From the NCBI RefSeq assembly GCF_963678635.1, contig NC_087066.1, positions 7,531,954 through 7,595,953 of the forward strand: a stretch of 64,000 nt of DNA, read 5' to 3'. Positions within the stretch are counted from its first letter, which is position 1. Every line of letters begins with the position of its first letter. This document shows, piece after piece, positions 55,260-64,000 of this stretch. Under the pieces are notes generated by a model that ran no database searches, had not been told where the DNA came from, and saw only the letters and a program-made list of their open reading frames with translations. This stretch comes from Symsagittifera roscoffensis. Lineage: Eukaryota > Xenacoelomorpha > Acoela > Convolutidae. A program made the position numbers and the translations under genes.

Positions 55260-57640
55260 GGGCCTATTAGTTGCTTCAGCTGAGTTTGGACTGAATTTTC
55301 AATCAAATGCTATTGGTTGCGTTATGTGATGTTGGTACGATTTTTCTGCTAGCTGAACATGACTTTTTAACTACAAACTATATGATGCGTTACTTGATTT
55401 TGAAGTGACTTTAATGCTGTTTGAGCTGTTTGATCCAAGTTTTTCTTTAATATTTTTAATCAGAAACTAGATCAACAAATTTAAGTTTTTCTTACATGTA
55501 CTCCTAATGAAGAAAATAATTGAGGACTGAAAGTCTCGTCGTTTTTTTACCTAGCAGTAATTAGAGTAACAATTATAAAATTCAGTTCAAATTAATCAAA
55601 TTTGATGCAACTTACGTAAACAATAGGCCTTTTTAATGAGTTTTAGATTGAATTGTGTGTTTCTTCGAAAATTGCTCAAGTCTAGATTATTCAGAACTTT
55701 GTTTTTCTGCTAACTGTTTTTGTTTTTCTGCTAACTGCATATGACTTTTTTCAACTAAGAGCTATTTGTTCATTCATTTGTTTTTGAATTGGTTGAATCC
55801 AAAATGTGCTATTTAAACAAACTTTTCTTGAAACTTGTTTATCAGAATTTTACCAATTTCAACAAAGTTTAGTTTCTCTCACATGTACTTTCAATGAAGA
55901 AAAAAATTGACAACTTTATGTCATGTCGTTTTAAACTAGCACCAATTAGTGTATCTGTATATACGTTTAGTTCGAATTAGTGAATTTAAATGAGTTCTAC
56001 GGGCAAAAAGGGCTTTTAATGTGTTACAATTTACTTTGTTATTACTTAGAGAAAAGCGCAAATCTAGATTACATAAAATTTGCGCCACTAAGTGGCTTCA
56101 CATGATTTTCTGCTAGCTGCTCATGATATTTTAATTGAACGCTATTTGTTGTGTCATTTGATTTCAAACTTAATTTATTGCAATTTGCGCTGTTTAATCC
56201 AAAATTTTTCTTCTTTTGTCTTCTTTCTTGGTTAATTGTCTTCTAATTTTCTCGTCAATTTTTGCTAGCACCATTTAGCGTAAAATTTATAAAATTTACT
56301 TCAACTTAGTTCAAATAAATACACAATAGGCCTTTTTATTGAGTTATAGAATACATTTTGGTTTCCTTCGAAAATAGCACAAATCTAGAAAACTCAGAAT
56401 ATTTTGAATATTAGTAGCGTGACCTGACTTTAAACTGATTTTTTAAAAAATTTTATATGATTTATCAACTAAATAGTATTTGTTGCGTCACTGGATTTTT
56501 AATTATTTTCATTGCAATTTCTGTTGTTTGATCTAAAATGCTTCCTAAAACCTTCTGGAAATTTTCATTAGATTTCATCAAATGTGTATCCTACATGTAA
56601 TTTCGATGAAAAAATTAGTTGTCGGCTAAATGTCGCTACATGTTAATCTACAGTCACGGGACATAGAAGTTGCAGCTTTTTGATTTCAACGAAAAAATAA
56701 AGCAACTTTTTCTGCATGTTTTGTTCGTTTTCTCTGCAACTATTTAAGATACATTATAAGTTTTGACAAGAAGTAAATGAAACTATTTGAAAGGGCTTAA
56801 CCGGGCCAAAAGTTGAAAATCTTGATTCGAAGGCGTAAATTAGCCAGCTCATCATTACTAATTCTACAGATTTTCTTGCTGTGAAAACAACCTCACAAAC
56901 ATTATAAGGAATTCGAAATAATGGGCTCGTATTAGTTTTTTGGGAAGCTGATGAGCTTGAATTACTCATTACGTTGCCTAAAAAGACAAATAACAGAACT
57001 AACCAAAAATTTGATCCAAAACTTTTCTTAAACTTTTTAAAACAGAATTTTACTAGTTTCAACAAAATTAAGTTTCTCTTATTTGTAATTTTATTGAAAG
57101 AAGGAAATTGTTGTCTAAATGTCTCGTCGTTTTTATCTAATATCAATTCGAGTAAATTATGAAATTTATTACAATTTAGTGAGTATTGATGCATTTTAAG
57201 TAATAAAAAAGCCTTTTCAACAAGTAATAGATTAAATTGTGAATTTCTTTTAAATAACGGAAATCTAGATACCTCAAAAATTGTGATTGTAATAACCCAA
57301 AGTTTGTGATTGTCAGTTTTCAACTAAATGCCACTTGTTGCGTTACTCAATTTTCAACTAGTTTTACTGAAATTGGGCCATTTGATCCAAAACGTTTCCT
57401 AAAACTTTTTTCTCTCAAAATTTGTCTAGCTTCATGCTGTGTTTTTTTTTCTATTTGTAATTTCAGCAAAAAAGTATTTATTGTCTAAATATCTCGTCAT
57501 TTTTAGTGTATCAACACTTATGGAAGTATTAGTATGGAAATTCAGTTCAATTTAATGACTTTCAATGCATATGACTGCATTATTATACAAGCATTTTAGC
57601 ACTTTCAACACTAAATTGTGAGTTTCATGGAAAACCACAA
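55260..57640. repeat. Degenerate tandem array, unit about 330-360 bp
   Basis: About six diverged units start near 55300, 55735, 56105, 56450, about 57000 (5' part missing) and 57310. Each has, in order, a variant of CAACTAAATGCTATTTGTTG, CGTTACTTGATTTT, GTTTGATCCAAAA, ACATGTACTTTCAATGAAG, TGTCTCGTCGTTTTT, TAGCACCAATTAG, AATAGGCCTTTTTA and GCGCAAATCTAGATTA. The fourth unit is truncated and followed by about 330 bp of unrelated sequence holding an exon-like minus-strand segment. Unit homology is clear by eye but low. Confidence 0.75.
56754..56977 (-). CDS. Exon-like minus-strand segment, function unknown
   Basis: The strand reads a strong acceptor, TTATTTGTCTTTTTAG|GCAA at 56978/56977. An ATG follows at 56969 and an open frame of 71 residues to a stop at 56754. 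The protein begins MSNSSSSASQKTNTSPLF and continues with mixed, protein-like composition (PYNVCEVVFTARKSVELV, MMSWLIYAFE). A possible donor CG|GTTAAG lies inside. The upstream part of the longer 189-residue frame is array DNA and should be ignored. No domain is recognised and no partner exon was found. It could be a first coding exon, a retro-inserted fragment or chance. Confidence 0.25.
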
Positions 57641-57894
57641 CATCTGGCTGCAAATTTTGCATCAATAATTTTTGTATTAGATTTTAGAATTGCGTCGAAA
57701 GCGCAGAAAAGACAGCCCTGAAATTCACGTCGAATAGCTTTTTTTCCGCGTCAACATTTTGCTCAGAGCACAGATAATCAAACCGATTCGTAATCATGGT
57801 GACTGAGTTTGCCAACAATTGCCAATAGATTCAGCCGATCACTTGAAGGAAACCTATTTTTTCAAATGTTTCCTGTTTAATCAGTTTCCCATAA

Positions 57895-59090
57895 ATATAC
57901 CAGAATAAATGTACCAGAATATTTGTGCACGGGTTCGTTTCTTCTCCATACTTTTTCCTGCTTTTTAGTAAGCTATTTTTAGCGGATTTTTTGCACCATT
58001 GGAAAGTATTGCTGTGTTGAGCTCAAATTTGAAAAATTATTTTACCGGTGATTAATTTTTGGTAACGTTATACAAGTGCTGATTTAAATTAACCGGACAA
58101 AACCCGTTAAGCTTGAAATTTAAAACGCATTTTTCTCAAATTGGGTTGAGTTTAGGTGAAAACTTATGAATAAAACACTTGCTTAAAATTTTAGCAGAAT
58201 TAATATGGTATAATTTGTTTTGCGAAATTCGGGTGCGAAAGTTTACCCCAAAAATGGGTCATTTTGGCTTTTCTTAGTTAATTGAAAATTACGCCGAAAA
58301 CACCAAGTCGATCACAGACATAATTATATCAAAGTGAGCCGCTTACGCAGCCCAACAAATTTTAAAAAGGTATAATCTCCAAAAAACTGTATAATTTAAT
58401 TTAATTATGTTTGATTGACAAAAAAGGTCGTTTTTACTATATAAAATAATTTGTAAAAATTTGTAAAGAAAATACCATTCATAAAATTGTTGGGCTACGT
58501 AAGGGGCTCACTTTGATTTAATTATGTCTGTGATCGACAGGGTGTTTTCGGCGTAATTTTTGATTAACTAAGAAAAGCCAAAATGACCCATTTTTGAGGT
58601 AAATTGTCGGGAGGCCCGAATTTCGCAAAACAAAGTACACCATAATAATTTTGCTAAAATTTGAAGCAAGTTTTGCTTTCATAAGTTTTCACCTAAACTG
58701 AACCCAATTTAAGAAAAACGGTTTAACAGTTTAACGCGTTTTGTCCGGTTATTTTAAATCAGCACTGTAGAGGTTTGGCCAATTTGGGACAACTAACCCG
58801 CGATTACTTTTGTGCTGTTAATGCGTAAGCTTAGATTTAGTCTGTCTTAGAAATTGCTCAAGTAAAATTGAAGCAACCTATTTGGTCTGTTTAATACTTT
58901 GCTTTATGCGAAACTTATCACTCGGTACTTTAAATAGCGCGTGGAAGTTGGTTAACAAAATAAACCTCTCCACCAAAAGTTTGTTGGATTTTTTTAGGAT
59001 AAAAACCTAATCATTTTTTTAGGATAAACCTCACCCCATAGGCCTCAAAAGGCAGTTAGAACATTCCTTGCACTGATGCGAGCAGTCTTG
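57895..59090 (-). mobile_element. Helentron-like element carrying a nested insertion
   Basis: The outer parts, 57895-58070 and 58770-59090, are a diverged reverse copy of the ~530-bp family: GGCCAATTTGGGACAACTAA, TGCGTAAGCTTAGATTTA and the right end GATGCGAGCAGTCTTG. The family reads continuously across the break once 58071-58769 is taken out. Confidence 0.75.
58071..58769. mobile_element. Tc1-like foldback element with TA duplication
   Basis: About 699 bp made almost entirely of two arms of roughly 300 bp, reverse complements with some divergence, around a ~100-bp AT-rich centre. The ends are TACAAGTGCTGATTTAAA and, inverted, TACAGTGCTGATTTAAA, each followed by ACCGGACAAAAC. The terminus CAGTGCTG next to TA matches Tc1-family ends. 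Insertion at a TA inside another element is visible. No transposase. Confidence 0.85.
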
Positions 59091-60498
59091 TTTTTTTTTT
59101 TACAAAGGGATATGTTGCAAATATGTGTTACTTTAAATAGCTGTAGAAAATTTTTTTTGCAATTAACGCAAAAGAGATAGTGAATTGTTTCAGTCGCTTT
59201 TCATGAACGACGTTGTTGGAAATGATGAATAGTCTGAAGTGACTCGAAATGGTCTATTTTTAGTTTCTTTTGATTTGGATAGGCGCCGCAAATACTTTAA
59301 AAGTGATTAAATGTCTAAATGGATTTTTTTTTGCAATTACAATAGCATTATCTCAGCTCTGACAATGGTTTAAAATAGGTTACTAGAGAATGAAAATGTA
59401 GTCGACAGCATATATTTTTCATGAGGTCTTTAGGCAATATTGGCTCTTTTCTCTCCCCCAGCTCTTATGAGCTTCTATTTAATGATGGTGTAACAAGGGT
59501 GTTACAAGATTAGATGTGACAATCAAATTTGTTTGTTATAACAAAATTAGTCCGCATGCCAATTTTTGTAACAATCCGACAATGTGAACAAGAATTTATT
59601 TTAAAAAAATTTGTCGGTGGAGGAAAAAGAAAAAACGCCCTGGTTTCTAGTTGAGGTCAAATTTCAGGGAAAAAACGGTTTTAAATCAGAATATATCTAA
59701 ATCTGTTCTCATAGATATCCTGTTTAGCTTTTGCAATAAGAGCTTTTCAATAAGTTCTTCGAATCTCCAAGTATCACCCCACGGTACATAGTAATGAACC
59801 CCCCCCCCACTATAAAGGGCTAATTCAACGGTTAAGCAGGTAATGTGAATTTTATACGTAATCTCTGTCCCCTATTTCAATATATGGTTCTTCAAAAATG
59901 ATAGTTAAAGAAATATCTTAGTTCTCACAAAGCCGCTCGCCGCATTTTGAAAACAGGATTCCATCAAAGTTGCATGTTTTGAATGCAAGCGAGAGCAAAA
60001 ATGATTACTTGAAGAATGAGCAGTAACACTGTACCACATTTCGTCGTACTTGTTACCATCTTGAGATCACCTAACCCAAAACAGAGTTAAGTTTGCAGTT
60101 ACTATTATCAGCTCAATGTTGAAACTGGCAAAAACAAAATTTGTTTGTTCATTATTGTACACTTGGTGAAATACTTTCTGCTTTATGACCATTTTATTAA
60201 TTCAGTGTTTCTATCTCAATAATTAGAGAGAGTCTGAGTATAGCATACAACCTTGAGAAAAACAGGAGACATCATTTTACTGCAGAAATTCTCTTTAGTT
60301 GTTTTTTGGCAGACAATTCTGCACTTAGGCCACACACTTAAGTATGAAATGAAAGCGCATAGAAAAAATCCAAAGCAATGTATTCTGTATCACAAAAATC
60401 AGGCTTTGTAAATTATTTAATAACTTTTTGTTTTATGTAATTTTAGTTTTACAATCGAACCGGTTTTCTCAACTTGTCAATTGTGTTTTTTAGGCTCC
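59091..60498. other. No gene recognised before the gap
   Basis: AT-rich. A 9-base C run lies near 59801. The sequence ends TTTTTTAGGCTCC directly before the N run. TTTAG| could be an acceptor leading into an exon hidden by the gap, but this cannot be tested here. Confidence 0.45.
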
Positions 60499-60698
60499 NN
60501 NNNNNNNNNNNNNNNNNNNNNNNNNNNNNNNNNNNNNNNNNNNNNNNNNNNNNNNNNNNNNNNNNNNNNNNNNNNNNNNNNNNNNNNNNNNNNNNNNNNN
60601 NNNNNNNNNNNNNNNNNNNNNNNNNNNNNNNNNNNNNNNNNNNNNNNNNNNNNNNNNNNNNNNNNNNNNNNNNNNNNNNNNNNNNNNNNNNNNNNNNN
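60499..60698. other. Assembly gap, 200 N
   Basis: Exactly 200 undetermined bases directly before the second copy of the last exon. Probably a placeholder of unknown true length. Confidence 0.99.
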
Positions 60699-60871
60699 GT
60701 TTGGACGTCTGTTTCGTAGTGGAGAAGGAGTTCGCCTCGTACATGTTGTGGGTGATGCTGGGTTTCAACTCCATCCCTCTCCTCATCTCCGTTGCTCTAT
60801 TCGCCACATTCATCGCCAACAGAACCATCCAGAGGAAGCACAGAACGGCACCCTCTGTCGCCACTAGATAG
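60699..60871 (+). CDS. Last exon of the membrane protein, copy 2 (5' end in gap)
   Basis: Begins inside the exon at the bases corresponding to 44936 and ends at TAG 60869-60871. It is identical in frame to copy 1 apart from one serine-to-leucine change (TCG to TTG, just before DVCF) and one synonymous change (GCG to GCT). It encodes the last cysteine, TM4 and the basic tail NRTIQRKHRTAPSVATR. The frame has stayed intact, which fits either a recent duplicate under selection or the other allele of the same gene. The acceptor and upstream exons are not visible. Confidence 0.85.
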
Positions 60872-61754
60872 ATCCAACACCCCCAACCCCCCTCCAACCC
60901 ATTGCCTACACGCTTCATCAAAACGAAGGCCCCTACGGATAGATTACCGACACTTCTACACTTCATCAATACGATATACTGCTTATGCAACGTCAACCTT
61001 ACTTAGATAACGAAATTTAGAAAGTTACAAATGATTACTAGCAGATAAAATTAACATGGTTTTGAGATTTACATTCATAACCTATAACCTATAACACGCT
61101 ACCAAAAGCGACTACCAATTAGCGGCAGGGTTACGACGGCTAACGAAATTTAAAAAGCAGCCAAAAGTTTTATTGGGATGTTTCAAGGTTGAATATCATT
61201 AAAAAATACACTTGGCGCGGTATTACTTACCTAAAAATAACTTGAACTTTTCAAGGTTGAATATCATTAACTAAATATATCTTAGCGCCGTATTACTTCC
61301 CTAAATATTACTTGAATGTTTTAAGGCTGAATATCATTAACTAAATGTTCCTTAGCATTACCACTTATACAACTCTTACACAATCTGCAAATTAGATAGT
61401 AAACCTAGAAAATCAAGCAAACAAGCCACGAAAATGACTTCGACGGAAAAATAATAGAACAAAATTGGCGAACTTATGCATGAGATTATTAGTTTCAGAG
61501 AACATTTTTGTCAATCGAACGTTTTCAGCGAACATTTATGTCAGACGGTAGCGGATTTAGGGGAAGGGGGTATTCGACCCTCTGCGGCGCAAGAAATGCG
61601 GCCAAAACAGGGTCATTTTAGTGCTTTGGGAGAGCTCGGAAAATCATTTTGGTCGACCTACAAAAAGTCGATCATGTTCTCCCTCTCTAGATAATCCTAG
61701 ATCCGCCCCTTTTGTCAGCGGATATTGATTGGTTTTTAATTTGTGATTTTCATT

Positions 61755-62730
61755 TTGTTCCGACTTTTGAAACGAAAGTAACGGAATATTTGCGCTCGGG
61801 GAGGTTTTTTTTCTTCAGACAAATTTCGACTTTTCAAGCAGCCATTTGGACTGAATTTTTTAAATCATTCTTAAGGTATTGTTGTCCTGAAGTTAAATTT
61901 GAAAAGTTATTGTACCTGAGATCATTTTTTGTAAAGTTATGGGGATTTATGGGTTTATGGGGGTTATGGCCAATTTGGGACAATTAACGCGCGATGTTTT
62001 TGGCGTTATTAACGCGTAAGCGAAGATTTAATCCGTCTTGAAAATTGTTCCAAATTGGTTGAAGGAAACTTATTTGCCATATCTGATTTATCACTAGGAG
62101 TTAAATCTATCTATTCTAAATTTAATTTTTTCATGTTATTACTGCTCCATAGACTTTTAAAAGCAATCGGAACACTCAGGGCTTTGCCCTGATTATGAGC
62201 AGTTTGTTTTTCAGACTTTTGTAACGAAACTAGTGGAATATTTTTGCTCGGTATGGCTTATTTTTTCTTTACACAAATTTCGATTTATTAACTAGCCGGT
62301 TTTGATGGAATTCTTTTTTTCAATCAAATGTTATTGTTGTCTTAAGTTTAAATTTGAAAAAATATTTCACCTGTGATCATTTTTCGTAAAGTTGTGGGGG
62401 TTTAAGGTTACCATTTTGGCCAATTTTGGACAATCAACGTGCGATATGTTTAGCGTTATTAACGAGTAAGCGGAGATTTAATCCGTCGTAGTAATCGTTC
62501 CAAATGGGTTAATGGAAGCTAATTTGCCATTATTGATTTGTTACTAGGAGCGGAATTTATCACTTTGTACTTAATATGGCGTGTGTGGGGATAATTAACA
62601 CAAAAAATCTCAAATTAAAAAAAAATCATCTTTTCATTTTCATTCTATTTAATTTTTTCATGCTCTTCCGCTCCATAGACCTTAAAATTTAGTCAGAACA
62701 TTTAGGGCTTCGCACACATTCTAACATCTT
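61755..62730 (-). mobile_element. Pair of Helentron-like elements, duplicate of 46525-47570
   Basis: The first copy runs from TTGTTCCGACTTTTGAAACG to GAGCAGTTTG (about 62207), with its 5' palindrome intact (CAGGGCTTTGCCCTG). The second follows almost directly (TTTTTCAGACTTTTGTAACG) and ends at TTAGGGCTTCGCACAC. The pair arrangement therefore predates the duplication or allelic split. Confidence 0.8.
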
Positions 62731-64000
62731 TAAAAAGTTAAACTAATCGATTAATTGATATTAATTGATTTCGCTGTTTAAAAAAAAAACAATTATTTTT
62801 CCTATTTTTTTGAGACCACAGTACAGTAGTGGAGCCCTGCCCTCCTCCCCATTCTGATGGATTCGACAACCTAGCCATCAAAAGGATCTATTTTTGGTGA
62901 TTTTTCCAGGAAACTCAATGTGGCTGACCGGTTTTGACCTTGGGCGCTTATATATACTAACTTTGAGTCGGGAGCGCGTTCCAAAAAAAAAAACAAATTG
63001 TTGGCCAAAATATTCCAAAAAGTCATTTCCTCATTTTAAATAAAAAACTAGCGTGCGGCGTCAAAATAGTCAAAATAGTGTCTGTATTGTGATTTGGGAG
63101 AGCTCGATAATTCAGATAATTCGGACATAGGAAATCATGTAAATTTAGAAACTTGGTGAATTGAAAGTAAAAATTTTTTATAGTCTTTTTCAGATATATG
63201 AAACAAAAAGTATTTCCACTATTAAGATTTGCTCACACTGAAGTGTTCAAATTGTTATATTATGTCCTAATTGGTGCTTTGATGCCAATAACCACATGAG
63301 AGTAATTAGGAAGCCGATTTCACTGTTTTGTTGAGGTTTTGGCTGTTCTGGAAATTTGTGCTAAAATGTTTCTTGATGAAATATTACTGAAGGATGTTTT
63401 ATTTCTTTTGATGCGATACAGTTTTTTGCTAGTTGAATCCGACACAAAATTGATGCAAAACCTATTGAAGATGCAAGCCAAGCAAGTGATTTGTTCAGGT
63501 TAGTATTTTGGTGTAACTGTTTCAGATAGTAAATTTTTGATCAAAAATTTGAATAAAATGAGTGACTATAATCGGAAAGCTTTTGATCTCTTGAGGTCAT
63601 AATTAAAAATTTATATCATTTGTTATTATTTTTCGCTAAGATATCAGCCAGTTTAACGAGTTTGTGATTGTTAAAGCACGATATATTTTATGCTTTTAAC
63701 GCATGAGCGGCAATATAATTGTTCCGACTTTCGAAGAAAGTTCAGAAAGTGCTGACCCCCTTGGGTGGTTTTCTTAATTAGTCAATTTTCGACCTTTTAA
63801 CTATATTTGTTATGTTTTTTTTCTAAGAAATTATACCATCTGAAATATATTGTTATATTGAGCTCAAAATGATAAGGATATTCTATCTGCTATCATTTTT
63901 TTTGTAAAATTACGGAGGTTTGAAAATTACTAAACCCGCAATTAAATGCCTTTTTAAAACACGTGTACATGTAAAAAATTGCGTTACAAATTGAATTGAG

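Larger units (their letters stand above)
60699..64000. repeat. Large duplicated segment, copy 2 of 44936-48837
   Basis: Collinear with 44936-48837 and very similar throughout. The main differences are the absence of the 532-bp Helentron-like insert and of about 67 bp matching 46885-46960. It includes the exon, 3' UTR, minisatellite (61183-61380), short hAT-like MITE (61551-61710), two Helentron-like copies (about 61755-62730) and the hAT-like remnant. It starts at the gap and runs off the window end, so neither breakpoint is seen. Confidence 0.95.

Noticed and set aside
56985-57323. N-terminal part of the 189-residue minus-strand frame
   Set aside because: It lies in the degenerate tandem array. 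Only the part after the strong acceptor at 56978 looks protein-like.
60474-60996. Long frames across the second gap, including a 168-residue minus-strand frame
   Set aside because: Most of the length is N, and the rest is the antisense of the membrane-protein last exon and its 3' UTR.
1-64000. CRISPR arrays, tRNA or rRNA genes, bacterial-style operons
   Set aside because: Looked for but not seen. Introns, transposon types and gene density indicate a metazoan nuclear genome.

Overview
The window looks like AT-rich, repeat-dense nuclear DNA from an invertebrate metazoan. Coding exons are separated by GT-AG introns. Relics of Gypsy LTR and CR1-like non-LTR retrotransposons lie beside hAT-like, Tc1-like and Helentron-like non-autonomous elements. 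Two runs of exactly 200 N mark scaffold gaps of unstated size. Nothing seen fixes the species. There are no rRNA, tRNA, CRISPR or operon signals.

Layout. 130-440: short tandem array. About 2050-6870: badly decayed Gypsy relic (protease end, RT, RNase H and integrase fragments). 6871-12291: second Gypsy copy with both LTRs, primer site and polypurine tract, but with its RT core deleted. 12600-15390: locally duplicated repeats and a TIR element. 18900-22223: Helentron-like and hAT-like elements. 22994-27805 (minus strand): nearly full-length CR1-like retrotransposon with an SGNH esterase ORF, a zinc-finger ORF1, endonuclease, RT and a hairpin plus (AGT)n 3' end. 28620-29320: long foldback repeat. 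31141-45108: the one convincing host gene, a probable four-pass membrane protein split over about 14 kb. 45391-54245: many copies of a ~530-bp Helentron-like element. 55260-57640: degenerate ~330-360-bp tandem array interrupted by a minus-strand exon-like segment. 57895-59090: another Helentron-like copy carrying a nested Tc1-like foldback. 60699-64000: a second copy of the 44936-48837 segment, starting directly at a gap.

The host gene has a first exon with one membrane segment and a heavily N-glycosylatable loop. A possible small cysteine-containing exon follows, then an exon with two membrane segments, then a last exon with the fourth membrane segment and a short basic tail. The last exon occurs twice. 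Either the 3' end of the gene is tandemly duplicated, or two alleles were laid end to end by the assembler.

The most unusual item is the ~530-bp repeat family. A filled/empty site pair inside the window fixes one insertion to the base, and two copies abut head-to-tail with no bases between them. Both facts fit a rolling-circle (Helentron/HINE) mechanism.
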